A stretch of DNA of 64,000 nt from Alopecurus myosuroides (Eukaryota; Streptophyta; Magnoliopsida; Poales; Poaceae). Shown piece by piece: positions 35,464 to 46,881 of this stretch (within the stretch, counting starts at the first letter, position 1; each line of letters begins with the position of its first letter). The notes beneath the pieces are model-generated. The model did no database searches. It was not told the DNA's origin and saw only the letters and a program-made list of their open reading frames with translations. The translations under genes were made by a program, and so were the position numbers. The DNA lies in NCBI GenBank assembly GCA_028641055.1, contig CM054062.1, forward strand, positions 176,765,664-176,829,663, written 5' to 3'.

Positions 35464-36325
35464 AGGATGGCTAACAGTTTGGGGTAGATGGACGCTGGAG
35501 GTGATCGGGGAGGGATCACACGGCGAGTAGCCGCGTGTATGATAAATCTAACACTGCAAACACAAAGATCTTACCCAGGTTCAGGGCCCTCGTGTGGAGG
35601 TAACACCCCTACTCCTGCCCTTCTCTTTATATGTGTGTTCACCGAGTAGCCACAGTACAACTAGGCCTTCAGCCGAGTAGCCACTCTGCTCTCTAGCTCT
35701 CTCTACGTGAAGTGAATATCAAGTGTTACGGTGAAGTGAGCGCGAACCTTTCACAGGAGGAGGCAGGGCACCTTATATACTGGTGCCCAGCCGAATAGAA
35801 AACGAGTATAAGGTACGACTCGATGTGACAGGAGCACTGCAGAACAGAGCACGCCTCCGGCTTCTCGCTGAGGCGGGTGCGGGAACTCGTTGCGCGCCGT
35901 CTGGCGATGGGACATGTCCACCTTGTCAGTGAGATAGGGTAGGCCCCTAGCCCTGTCTTGTCCCCTCCGTCAGTGACAGGACTTGACAGGCGCCTACCTG
36001 CACTGTAGCCACGCCGTAGCGCGGATAATCACGCGCTCTGTAAGTTGAACCGCATGCCATATGGACGCAGGATACTCGGGATCCTTTGTCAGAACGGCTC
36101 CTTTGACTTCTGGCCCGAGTAGGTATCCCCTCCCTCTACCCGGACCAATTCCTCTACCCGGAAGAACGTAACTTTCTTGATTCTTCCTTTTGGCCATCGG
36201 TGTGTACGGCCGAATAGCGGTCGACCGGGTAGCAAGCACCGGGTAGCCAGCTACTCAGCCAAACACCTCCTCTGACCTTTCTTTTAGCACTTTCCTTACC
36301 CCTACTCGGGGGTAACCCCCCGACA
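35435..36325 (-). repeat. 5' LTR of Tat-1 (891 bp)
   Basis: On the minus strand it starts TGTCGGGGGG and ends CACGACA. A TATA box, GTATATAAGG, lies at 35780-35771 on the minus strand, so it is the promoter of the element. Its flank at 36326-36330 (CCAAC) is the right target copy. Confidence 0.92.
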
Positions 36326-36330
36326 CCAAC

Positions 36331-36906
36331 TAAAATTTTCTCAAAATTTAGCTCTAAAACATCTAGACTATTCCTAGAAGTTCTTTGTGATGCATCTTTA
36401 AAATGCATAGAGCTTTTGTTTATAAATCTCACCTTGAAGTGAGACCAATTTCTACAGTTAGGTATAGTCAAGGGTTATCCAAAACAGTTGATATTTCAAT
36501 TTTAGGGTTCCTAGAACTCAATACATTAATTAAATGTATAAATAGAGTAGTGACGCCACTTAATTTAATTAAGATCAACAACTAGACATTTTTAGATTTA
36601 CCACTTAGATATGGTTAAGATATTACCCAAGTAACACCATGATTTTTGGTTTCATCATATTTGTATTTAAACTATTTTTCCTAGATTTAAACTAACATGA
36701 ATGGAAAAAGAGACAGAGAAAAGAATAAAAAAAATCCTAAAGATGTTTAACGGGACAGGTCTGCCCAAACCACAGTTGCACAATGCCAGTCCATCCTGCT
36801 AGCGAGCGTGCCAGATCCAACAGTAGATAGATTCAATAGGAACCATAGATCTAGCAATGAATGGCCCCTGGTCGTCATCTTGTTCGAGACGTTTCCCGCG
36901 CGTGGG
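36331..36906. other. Flank between Tat-1 and the nested block, nothing recognised
   Basis: AT-rich to 36720, then mixed. No open frame of note. Confidence 0.4.
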
Positions 36907-37057
36907 TGATGCGCGTGTAATACACGTTCGTTGGGAGATCCCAAGAGGAAGTTATGAAGAGCATAGTACCAAGTTTCCCTGAGAAAGAAACCAAGATTGA
37001 ATCGACCAGTAGGAGGAAAGAGTAACTTCAGAAGGTTGATGTAGCTGAGATGACAGG
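36907..37057 (-). mobile_element. Truncated LTR end of an Athila-like element, inverted
   Basis: TGATGCGCGTGTAATACACG at 36907 is the inverse of the LTR end of element A (ACGTGTGTTCACACGCATCA, 39635-39654). Similarity continues to about 37015, where TCGACCAGTAGGAGGAA mirrors TTCCTCCTACTGGTCGA at 39543. The copy is cut at 37057, where element C starts in the other orientation, so C seems to have landed in it. Confidence 0.75.
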
Positions 37058-38069
37058 TGATACGTCATAAACGTATCCTTAATTTATGATGTTCCATGTT
37101 GTTTTCATGCCATATGCTACATGTTTCCTTTACACTTTATGTCATTTTTATCGATTTCCCGGGACTAACCTATTGACAAGACTGCCATGGAGCTAGTTCC
37201 CGTTTTCTACTGTTTTTAGTTTCAGAAAAGTTGTTCTGGAAATATTCTCGGAACTCGAAGCCCGGAAGTCTTAGAATTACCAAAGGTTCCACGGAGTCCC
37301 AAAGAGATCCGAAGGGGGCCCCTGGAGCCCCCACACCATGCCTCCGTGCGGGTGGGCCCCGGGCCGCGCCGGCTAGTGGTGTGGCCCCCTCGACCGCCCA
37401 CCGCCATCGCTCTTTCGCCTATATAAGCCCCTCGATGCATCAACCCTAAATAGATCGGCCCCCTTCCACGAAAACTTATGTAGCTCCGCCACCGTCGCCG
37501 AAAAGTTTCAGGGGACAAAAATCTCTGTTCCGGCACTCTGCCAGGACGGGAAAGTGCCCCCGGATCCATCTCCATCGACTCCACCGCCATCTTCATCGCC
37601 GTTGCTGTCTCCCATGACGAGGAGGGAGTAGTTCTCCCCCGGGGCTGAGGGCTCTACCGGTAGTTATGTGTTTCATCTCTCTCTCCCATGGTGTGATCAT
37701 GAGCTTTGTAATCTAGTTGATAAGTAGATGTTACTCTTCATCTGTTATGCTACTCAAGTGAATCTATGAGATCTCCGTAGACACTTTGATCATGGTGTAA
37801 TGGTGACAGTGTGTGCACCGTGTGGTTTAGCATGATATTTATATCTTGTGTTGGATGACCCTATGAAATTGTGGTGTTTGTCTAGTACCTTCTAGGGTGC
37901 TCAAGTTGGTAGTGTGGGGTTAACTAGTCATGGGAATGCGACTTTAAGGTGTACTTTGTAGCCCTACGAAATGAAGTGGTGTTTGTTATCTTACCGGGGA
38001 GTGGTTCGGAGTAGCATAGTGAAGAGAGATATTGATGCATTCATTTATGTTAACATTGTTGAGAGTGTC
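37058..38069 (+). repeat. 5' LTR of element C, first part
   Basis: Related to the LTR of element A in its first 300 bases but different later. A TATA box, TATATAA at 37420-37426, sits in a GC-rich promoter. It is split by the insertion of A after GAGAGTGTC. Confidence 0.8.
38065..38069. repeat. Target site duplication of element A (GTGTC), left copy
   Basis: Perfect partner GTGTC at 58032-58036. Removing A and one copy joins the two parts of the LTR of C. Confidence 0.88.
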
Positions 38070-39654
38070 TGATACGTCATAAACGTATCTAATTTCTGAT
38101 GTTCCATGTTCTTTTCATGTTGATTCTTACATGTTTATTGTACACTTTATGTCTTTTTATTGATTTTTCGGACTAACCTATTGACAAGATGCCACAGAGC
38201 CAGTTCCGTGTTTTATGTTGTTTTTAGTTTCATAAAAGTTGTTCTAGAAATATTCTAGGAATTGGAAAATTCGAAGTCCAGAGGTCCTTGAATTCCCGAA
38301 GGTTTTACGGAGTCCCGAAGAGGCCCGGAGCGGGGCCACAGGGGGGCACGCCATAGGGCGGCGCCCCCTGGCCGCGCCATGGGGTGGTGTGGGACCCCAG
38401 GCCTCCACCGCCTTTGCCCTTTGGCCTATTTATCCCCCCCGATATTTCAACCCTAAAAAGATACCACTTCGTCCCGAGAAACACCTGAGGCCGCTGTCAT
38501 CGTCATCCCGAGATCGGACGGTTTTGGAGCTCTCCCCGGCACCCTACCGGGAGGGGAATTCATCACCGGAGGGGTCTACACCACCATGCCCTCCTCCGAA
38601 GTGATGCGTGAGTAGTTCATCCCTGAACTACGGGTCCATAGGAGTAGCTATATGGTTGTTCTCTCCAGTTTGTACCTCATCTTTAGATCTCGTGAGCTTC
38701 CTCACATGATCGAGATCATCTTTATGTAATGCTACATGTTTTGTTTCCTGGGATCTGATGAATGTTGAATGCTATGTCTTTTGATTATCAATATATCATG
38801 TTATCTTCCTTCATGTGTTATTTATGACATTGCATGCTCTCCGTTATTAGTAGATGCTCTAGAAGATGTTAGTAACTCCAAGAGGGAGTATTTATGCTCG
38901 ATAGTGGGTTCATGCCTCCTTTGCATCTGTGCTCGAGTGACAGAAATGTTACAGATGGAGGATGTGTTGTTTCCATTAGGGAGAAAACAACGGTGTTTAC
39001 TTAGTTTACATTGTTTACATTACACACTTTGCTTACTGCGATAATCTGTTGCTTGCAACTTAATACCCAACGTTTGTTCGGGTGATATTCGGAGAGTGGA
39101 TTATTAGACATAGTTGCAGTTGGATGACGGTCTATGTATTTTGTTGTAATGCCCGCATGAATCACATAGTAATCTTTATGTCTTGCATATGCACTGCGGT
39201 GCAGCCTTCATTTATGTCAATTGCCCAGCTGTAATTTATTCACCACACATGTTATTTATGTTCCACAGAGAGACACCACTAGTGAACTGTGGACCCCGGT
39301 CCATTTTATCATTCTGATAATACACACACTTCTTTCATACTGCTGCTACTGCTTTCATATTGTTCTCTTACTGTTTTCCACACCATACGTTTAACCTCTT
39401 TCTGTTCGGCAAAACCGGTGAGATTGAAAACCTCACCACTTTGTTGGGGCAAAGTGATTTGATTGTGTTGTGTAGGTTCCATGTTGCTTCTGAACCGGTA
39501 GTGCGCCCTGCCATCTCGCTGCTTCAACCTTCTGAATCAACTCCTTCCTCCTACTGGTCGATTCAACCTTGGTTTCTTTCTAAAAAAACTTGCTACTGCA
39601 CTCTTCATACCTTCATCTTGGGGTCTCCCAACGAACGTGTGTTCACACGCATCA
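38070..39654 (+). repeat. 5' LTR of element A (1585 bp)
   Basis: Begins TGATACGTCATAAACGTATC, ends CACACGCATCA. Aligned by eye with 56456-58031 from end to end. Confidence 0.9.
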
Positions 39655-39665
39655 AGCATATTTTC

Positions 39666-39681
39666 TGGCGCCGTTGCCGGG
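39666..39681 (+). promoter_or_regulatory. Primer binding site of element A, tRNA-Asp type
   Basis: TGGCGCCGTTGCCGGG, 11 bases after the LTR. This is the common primer site of Athila-type elements and complements the end of plant tRNA-Asp. Confidence 0.85.
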
Positions 39682-39848
39682 CAGGAAGAGAATTTCTCCA
39701 AGGGGAGTCTCTCACTTCCAATCTCTTTACTTTTTTTTGTTTTGCTTAGTTTTTTCATTTTGTCTTGTTTGCTTCTCTTTATCAAAAACACACAAAAAAT
39801 AGCTCTTATTCTAGCTGTAGTTTTATTCCTGTTTTTAGTCTTGGTAAA

Positions 39849-40563
39849 ATGAGTCTTCCTAAAGTTGAAGTTCGTTCCTTTAAGCAACAAGGTGGAGAAA
39901 GTTTGAAAGATGCTTGGTATAGGATAAGTGATGCTCATCATAGATGCACTTAGAAATATTCCACTTTAATCCTTCTTAGGAATTTTTACGTCGGTATTAC
40001 TAGCTGGTATAGGTATGTTCTAGACATTCTTACAGGTGGTAAGGAACACCTGCTTTGGAAGCCTGTATTTAATTGAAAGTTTAGTTGGAACACCACCTAC
40101 TAAAGTTGTTAAAACTGAGATGACTTTAGGTGATGTTATTAAAAAAACTAAACTCTATGGAGAATTTTTTTCCAAAGTTCTTGATAATGCTAGCAAAGTT
40201 AATGAAACAATAGTAAGTATCAACAAGAAAATCACTATTTTAGAAGCTAGCAATTTCCATAATAGTCAAAATATGAGGATTGGTAAATTAGAGGAGGCTA
40301 TGGAAACTTTAAGCTCAAACCTTTCTTCTCTTCAGTTTAAAAGAGAGAAACCTTCTGTGGGAAGAGAGAGAAAATTTATGTATGTCCCCAAGGTACCTAA
40401 ACCAAAAATCCCCTAATGTGCTTAAAATTAATAAAACTTTTAGTGAAATTAAAAAAGATTTGCATGTTGAATCATCTTCAGGGGTGTCTAAGGTACCCAT
40501 TTCTACAATTGGAGTTTTGGAGTTAATTATTGATTTGGATGCTTCTTCACTTGAAAACACTTG
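39849..40563 (+). pseudogene. Gag-like frame of element A, broken
   Basis: From ATG 39849 the frame reads SLPKVEVRSFKQQGGESLKD and AWYRISDAHHRCT to a TAG at 39951. The same frame continues (LLRNFYVGITSWYRYVLDI). A shift between 40010 and 40075 leads to NLIESLVG-like sequence (LIESLVGTPPTKVVKTEM), a coiled-coil-like stretch with IGKLEEAMETLSSNLSSL, and FMYVPKVPKPK. A further shift near 40412 gives the tail ending in ASSLENT. The FxxxEGESxxDAWxRI and LLRNFYVGIxxWYRYVLD patterns resemble the N-terminal half of Athila Gag. No zinc knuckle or pol follows. Confidence 0.6.
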
Positions 40564-42656
40564 ATTCCACTTTTCTGGGCGTAGCTAAAAGGCGTTAAAG
40601 AAAATCACTTCTTGGGAGATAACCCATGATTTTATTTTTTGCTTTGTTTTTATCTGTTTTCTTTGATTCAAGGGGTTGTATACTTTTGTAGAAACTCATT
40701 TGTATCTTTATTTTCATGTTTTAGTTGTGCCAAGTAAAGTTTCTAACGATAATTGGAGTTGGTTTTGGATTTCTGCGCAGGAAACAGATTTCTGCTGCCC
40801 ACCGTAAAATATCGCATAATTCACAGGAAAATCAGAATGACCTAATTTTTTTTTGCTTATTCCTCAGATAATTACTCAAAATTTTCATTCTTTAAGTTTT
40901 TCTATCTGAGCAACATAAGTTTCCCGAATTTTTTTGTCTTTACAGACTATTCATGTTTTGACAGATTCTGCCATTTTTCTTACATTTGCTCTTTTACGAT
41001 GTCAAGTGGATTTCTTTGCTTCACGAAACATTGGTGGCTGTATCTAATGTTTAAAAGTATCAATAGCACTACTGCCCTTATAGAACCAATGGATTTTTTT
41101 ATTGTTGCACTAACCCTCTAATGTGAATTACTCTTTGAGTGTGATGTGAAGGAAGTTTTCAAGGGTCAAGAGAAGAAGGTGATATATGTGATCAAGAAGA
41201 GTGCAAGGTCAAAGCTTGGGGATGCCCCCGTGGTTCATCCAAGCATATTTTAAGAAGACTCAAGCATATAAACTTGGGGATGCCCAAGGCATCCCCTTCT
41301 TCATCAACAATCTATCAGGTCACTTCTACTGAAACTATTTTTTTATTCGGTCACATCGTATGAAGTTTACTTGGAGCGTCTGTTTGTTTTTATTTTGTTT
41401 TCTTTGGTTTTCCTTTGTTTTCTCTTGTTTTCCTTGCTTAAATAATATAGTTGGACCCTAGAATTACTCGTTTGGGAGAGAGACACGCTCCTCTTTTTCG
41501 TTTGAATATTTGCTATGCTAGTATTCTTAGTTTTTCTTCTAGTTGCTGCAAAAATTCTTGTTTAGCTCTTGTTTTCTTTCCATCTCTTATTAAGAGTTGA
41601 TAGTTCTAGTAGTGTTGTGTGAGTACTCTCATGTTTTCTTTCTGTAGCATTTATATAGTTTATGTTAAAGCATATTTTGTATGGTGCTTATTGGGAAAAG
41701 AAACCGTTGCTTGTAGTAGAATTTACAACGGTGCAAGTAGAAGCTTGTATAGACTGTGGCTAGACTTTTTTTTGTATCATGCTAGTTGTTATTTTAATTC
41801 TAAATCCTAGTGGTTATTTAGTAGCATGATTAGTCTCAAATAGCTGAGAGTGTTTAATGTGCCATTAAAAGAATCATGAGTTGTTCTTTTCATAATGAAG
41901 CATAAATTTGTGGTGTTCTCCTTTGAATGTTTTATTTGGTTGACTTGGCACATGCTCACACCATGTTAATGACTATGAAACAGTCACTTATAGCCTCTAT
42001 GATCATTTATTTTTTGAACTTGTGGTACCAATTATGCTTTGATTAATGATGTTTATGTCACTATGCATGATTATGGCTCTTATGCTCTCTTGATTTGTCG
42101 CTCCCAGTCTTTTGCTAGCCTCCACCTGTACTGAGTATAAGCTCTACTCGTGCATCCAACTCTAAAAACCAAAGTATGCCAAATGTGTCCACCATACCTA
42201 CCCACATGTGGTATTTAACCGCCACCCCAAAGTAAATTGCTCATGTGTTACCTTAAAAACTTTCAAATTACTCATGTTTTGTGCTCCTCTTTTAGAACAT
42301 GAGGACATAAATAGAGAATCTTTATCTCACTTGTTGATTGGACTTTCACACCCTGGACTAGTGGCTCCGATTATCCAATGATAGAAGAGTTGGCAGCGGG
42401 GTGCCCAGCCCCAAATTAATAACAATAAATTATCTTCACTATTTTTCCCCTAATTTATCAGTCAAAGCATAATTATGTAAACAAAAGAGAAAGAGGGATA
42501 ACCTTCTTCCCAGATGCGTCCTTCTACGGGAGACGCTCTTATGAAGTCTAGTTGGCTTGTGATGTACTGTATTTTCTGTTTACCATTCGTTGACATAAGC
42601 ATACACCTCTCTAAAAATATTGACACTCCTCCACGGTACGTGATTGTTGGAAGGCA
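40564..42656 (+). other. Non-coding interior of element A (left of the Tat-2 insertion)
   Basis: T-rich, without long frames. It holds two AACTTGGGGATGCCC-type blocks (41215-41290). It is collinear with 59431-61480 of element C, so both share the same 3' half. It ends at the Tat-2 target site. Confidence 0.75.
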
Positions 42657-42661
42657 CCCGA
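42657..42661. repeat. Target site duplication of Tat-2 (CCCGA), left copy
   Basis: Perfect partner at 54913-54917. The uninterrupted paralogue in element C reads GGCACCCGAGGATTCGG at about 61487, which confirms the empty site. Confidence 0.93.
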
Positions 42662-42839
42662 TGTCGAGACATCGTAGTAGATTTCATAGACGGGGGTGCC
42701 ATGAGACTACCGATAGAGAAGTGGGGGTACGTGATCATATGATGAACAATGACATAGGGTTTTACCCAGGTTTGGTACGTCGCAGTATGCGGCGTTCCTA
42801 CTCCTGCAATCTCACTATTCAGGACTAAAGCCTGGAGTA
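42662..42839 (-). repeat. 3' LTR of Tat-2, outer part
   Basis: Starts TGTCGAGACATCG; ends at the Copia target GAGTA. The LTR resumes at 46882. Confidence 0.88.
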
Positions 42840-43303
42840 TGTTGGATTTTTAGCCTTTCGATCGGTGCTACTTGCAAAGCACGAATGAAACTTGCATGAA
42901 AAGCTAGCTTCTTTGATCGATTTGCTAGTAGTACTTGTACGTGGACGTGAGCAGCTAAGCTTGGCCGTGATCTCTCTATGGACTATTGCCGTACGTAACT
43001 AAGCTAGCTTCTCCAGTACGTATACTATCGGCACTTCCCGGAGACTTGCGAACTGGGCATAGGAGACAACACGGAAACGATTTATTGCTACAGGTGCCTG
43101 TCGCCCCTGCTCTTCCTCTCTCTTTATTGCTCTGATTTTCGTTGTGATACAAGGAGCAGCCCTAGGGTGCTTTTTATACACGCCCACGCAGGCACTTTGG
43201 AAACGGACTAGGATTAGAGGTCCTAGTACTAGTAGGACTCGTGCTTGGTACTTTCCTAATACTACTTCTACTCGGTTTGGAAGCAACAAGATTAATTCCT
43301 ACA
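42840..43303 (-). repeat. 3' LTR of the Copia element
   Basis: TGTTGGATTTTTAGCC ... AATTCCTACA. On the minus strand, GGTTAAGGAGGTGAA just upstream is the polypurine tract. The RNase H frame runs on into the LTR to a stop at 43174. Confidence 0.93.
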
Positions 43304-46300
43304 TTCACCTCCTTAACCTTGTTGCTTGGATTCACCGCTTGCACTCCGACTTTCCTTCTCATCTCGATGAACTTCTGTCTGTCGAGGGACTTGGTAAGAA
43401 TGTCGGCAAGCTGATCATTGGTGTTCAAGTGTTGAACTTTGATCATCCCCTCCTCAATGCACTCCCGGATGTAGTGATACCGGGTGCCTATGTGCTTGCT
43501 CCTCTCGTGATGAACCGGGTTCTTCAACAATGAGATTGCAGCCTGGTTGTCGATCTTCAGTGACACCTTCTGCACCTCCTTCTTCGTAAGATCAGCTAGA
43601 AGTCTTCTCAACCACAGACCTTGACAAGCTGCCGTGCTCGTCGCTATGACTTCTGCCTCACAGGAAGACAATGTCACCGCCTTTTGTGTCTGAGAGTTCC
43701 AGCTGATCGGATTCGGACCGAGGTAGAATACCATGCCCGATATGCTTTTCCGATCATCAACATCACCTGCCATGTCGCTGTCTGAATAGCCGTGAAGGAT
43801 CAATCCTTCGTTTCCCTTTGTGTACGTGCAACCAAGATTGATAGTGCCTCTCACATAGCGCAATATTTTCTTTACGACGCCCATGTGCTCGGTCGTCGGT
43901 TTCTCCATGAAACGACTCACGACCCCGACTGAATATGCCAAGTCCGGTCGGGTATGCATCAAATATCTTAGACTGCCCACAATGCTTCAATACGTTGTGG
44001 TGTCCACCGGCGGATTTGAGCTATGCTTGCTCAACTTGTGAGGTTGGTCCATTGGAACTTGTGCCGCGTTGCATTCTGCCATGCCGCACTTATCCAACAA
44101 CTTCACCGCGTAAGCCGATTGACATAGGGAAATTGCTCCGGAGTTTTGCTTCACTTCGATGCCTAAGTAATAGCTCAGTAATCCCAGATCACTCATGCCA
44201 AACTTCTGCTTCATTTGCGCCTTGAAACTTTTAATTTCTTGCGCGCTATCTCCGGTTATGATCAGATCATCGACATAGACTCCAACTAGCAGGTTTGAAC
44301 CTGTGTAGTGCTTTGTATAGACCGTGGGCTCGACGGGACATCTACTAAACCCGAGAGAGACCAAACTTTGGTCCAACTTTGAGGTCCAAGCTCTTGGCGC
44401 TTGCTTGAGCCCATATAGTGCCTTCTTGAGCTTGTAAACCTTCCCTTTTTCATCTTTCTTTTCGTAGCCGAGGGGCTGTTCAATGTATACTTCTTCCGTG
44501 AGATCACCGTTGAGGAAAGAGGATTTAACATCCATGTGATGAACCTTCCAATCCTCCTGTGCTGCCAAAGCTGTGAGCACCCTCATGGTCTCGAGTTGAG
44601 AAACCGGTGCAAACACCTTCTCATAGTCAACTCCTTGACGTTGTAAGTCGCCCTTTGCAACGAGTCGTGCCTTGAACTTCACAATAGCACCCTTCGTGTC
44701 CTTCTTTAACTTGTAAACCCACTCCAAACCAATAGTCTTATGGTTCGGAGGTTGGTCTACCAAGGTCCATGTGCCATTGCTCTCAATCGCCTTCATCTCC
44801 TCATCCATTGCGTGCTTCCAACTTGGATCTTTGCTCGCCTCTACAAAATTCGCCGGCTCCTCAACTCCGAGCAAGCATAGTCCGGAGTACTCGAGCGTAA
44901 CTGGCTTGGCGTGTTTGTAGACTGTCTTAAGGGTTTTATGGCGACGTGGACAAGAGTCCTTTGTGGCTTGCGAAGGTGGCGAATATCTTGGCATCCTTGG
45001 TGCTAGGTCATCGGCATCGATGTCGTTGGCGTAGTCGTCGTGACCGTGACCATCATATTCGTGGTCGTTATCACTTTGCGCCTCATGGTGATCGTGACCA
45101 CTATGCACCGCCTCAGCTGCAGCATCCTTGCCAAGATCTTCTCCCGTTTCCGCATCATCGTCGTCGGTGTCCGTATCGTGGTGATTTTGATCACCTCGGT
45201 CACCATGGTCAGGCGTATCCTGCTTACCGGATAGCTTAGGCGTCACCTTCTTCTCATGAAGTAGCACCTTCCGGTTTGGTGTCACCTTCTTCTCATGAAG
45301 TGGCACCTTCTCGTTCGGTGTCGTAACCACCGTTTCGGCGAGATCGCAAACTTCGGCCATTAGAAGAGCTGGTTCGTCGTCTTCGTACTTCGCCAAATTT
45401 GCCCTCATCTCCCGCTTGTTAGGCTCCGGACATTCCTTGGCAAAATGACCCATCTTATTGCAGTTGTAGCACTTGACTTTGGACATATCCAAATTCCGTG
45501 GTCTCTTCTCTTCAGATTGATCATCTTTGTCACGCCCTTGTGGCTTGCCGTTTCCGTTGCCTTTTTCTTTGTTCCTGTCATGCTTTGAGTTGCTCGATCC
45601 TTCGCCATCACGCCTTCCTTTGCTGCTTGGGGCTTCCCAGTCAGAGCGTGAGTAGAGCAGTTGATCGACGTCTTCTCCCTTGCCTTTCCGACAACCACGA
45701 GAATTTTCTTCCCACGTCCGCAAGCGTCCGATCGCCTCCGTTATGGTCATGTCCTCGATGTCGGTTAGTTGCTCAAGCGTGCCGATGATGTATGTAAATT
45801 TATCAGTCACCGAACTGAAAAACTTTTCCACAACCTCGACCTCTTTGAGCTTTGCACCAAGCGCGCGGATCTCCCCAACCAAAGTGGTGAGACGCATGGC
45901 ATAGTCGTTGACCGATTCCGTTTCCTCCATCTGCAACTTGTGAAATTGGCGCTTCAGCACTTGTGCCCGAGCCTTCGTGACGCGATCTTCTCCAATCCTC
46001 ATCTCCTTGAGTGCGTCCCATGCCTCTCTTGCCGTTTCGTACTCCGCCAATGTCATCAGCACGGAATCCGGTACGGACTGGGCTATGACAGCCATAGCAC
46101 CTTCGTCGCACGCGTCGTCGACTTCATCATCGGTGATAGCCTGTCACACTCGAAGTGATCGGAGAATAATCTTCATCTTCACCGCCCAAACGCCGTAGTT
46201 GGTGTCGGTTAGCATCGGGTACTGCACCGGGATATTGCAGTGCGCCATGACGTTGGCACCGCTCGCCCTGCTCATTGCTGCGTTCGCCTCCTTTTTCACC

Positions 46301-46383
46301 TTCTTGACGCCATTCTTGTTCGCTTTGGAGTCGCTGGTCTTGCCGGACTTAGAGTTGACAGACTCGTTGTCGCTTTTTCCCAT
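43174..46383 (-). pseudogene. Copia Gag-RT-RNase H frame without protease and integrase
   Basis: Gag starts MGKSDNESVNSKSGKTSDSK at 46383. A TGA near 46143 (next residues QAITDDEVDD) interrupts it. The frame from 46095 to 43987 is then open for 702 codons: Gag core, zinc knuckle CYNCNKMGHFAKEC, an Asp/His-rich linker, and RT from LVDQPPNHKTIGLEWVYKLK through VGVYVDDLIITGD. The Gag tail passes to the pre-RT linker with no protease (D-S/T-G) or integrase (HHCC, DDE) between. TGA at 43987 (CGA changed) interrupts before SIVGSLRYLMHTRPDLAYSV; RNase H then runs to YSDSDMAGD and DNQAAISL. Two stops make it inactive now. The missing block is roughly 700 codons by comparison with complete Copia elements. 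Confidence 0.85.
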
Positions 46384-46398
46384 TGTCTTCTTGACACG

Positions 46399-46410
46399 GC
46401 TCTGATACCA
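46399..46410 (-). promoter_or_regulatory. Primer binding site of the Copia element, tRNA-iMet
   Basis: Minus strand TGGTATCAGAGC, two bases after the 5' LTR. It is the standard Copia primer site. Confidence 0.93.
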
Positions 46411-46412
46411 AT

Positions 46413-46876
46413 TGTTGGATTTTTAGCCTTTCGATCGGTGCTACTTGCAAAGCACGAATGAAACTTGCATGCAAAGCTAGCTTCTTTGATCGATTTGCTA
46501 GTAGTACTTGTACGTGGACGTGAGCAGCTAAGCTTGGCCGTGATCTCTCTATGGACTATTGCCGTACGTAACTAAGCTAGCTTCTCCAGTACGTATACTA
46601 TCAGCACTTCCCGGAGACTTGCGAACTGGGCATAGGAGACAACACGGAAACGATTTATTGCTACAGGTGCCTATCGCCCCTGCTCTTCCTCTCTCTTTAT
46701 TGCTCTGATTTTCGTTGTGATACAAGGAGCAGCCCTAGGGTGCTTTTTATACACGCCCACGCAGGCACTTTGGAAACGGACTAGGATTAGAGGTCCTAGT
46801 ACTAGTAGGACTCGTGCTTGGTACTTTCCTAATACTACTTCTACTCGGTTTGGAAGCAACAAGATTAATTCCTACA
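46413..46876 (-). repeat. 5' LTR of the Copia element
   Basis: Same length and nearly the same sequence as 42840-43303. Differences seen at about 46471, 46603 and 46673. Confidence 0.93.
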
Positions 46877-46881
46877 GAGTA

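Larger units (their letters stand above)
21123..36325 (-). mobile_element. Tat-lineage Ty3 retrotransposon with antisense accessory gene (Tat-1), 15.2 kb
   Basis: LTRs at 21123-22025 and 35435-36325, both beginning TGTCGTGGTGG and ending CCGACA on the plus strand. The 5-bp flanks are CCAAT and CCAAC, a target duplication with one mismatch. Transcription runs right to left: tRNA-Lys primer site, gag, protease, RT, two RNase H domains, integrase. The accessory gene lies on the opposite strand between integrase and the 3' LTR. This layout, and a second RNase H of the archaeal kind, are known for the Tat branch (Grande, RIRE2, Retand). By eye the LTRs differ at about 45 of 890 positions, which at 1.3e-8 substitutions per site per year is roughly 2 million years. 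All genes are broken. Confidence 0.88.
42840..46876 (-). mobile_element. Young Copia retrotransposon lacking protease and integrase
   Basis: LTRs 42840-43303 and 46413-46876, 464 bp each, with about 3 differences by eye. Perfect GAGTA target duplications at 42835-42839 and 46877-46881. tRNA-iMet primer site on the minus strand. Coding runs right to left: Gag, then directly RT and RNase H; the protease and integrase modules expected between them are missing although the reading frame stays open. Three differences suggest insertion about a quarter of a million years ago. The promoter TATAAAAA lies on the minus strand near 46750. Confidence 0.9.
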
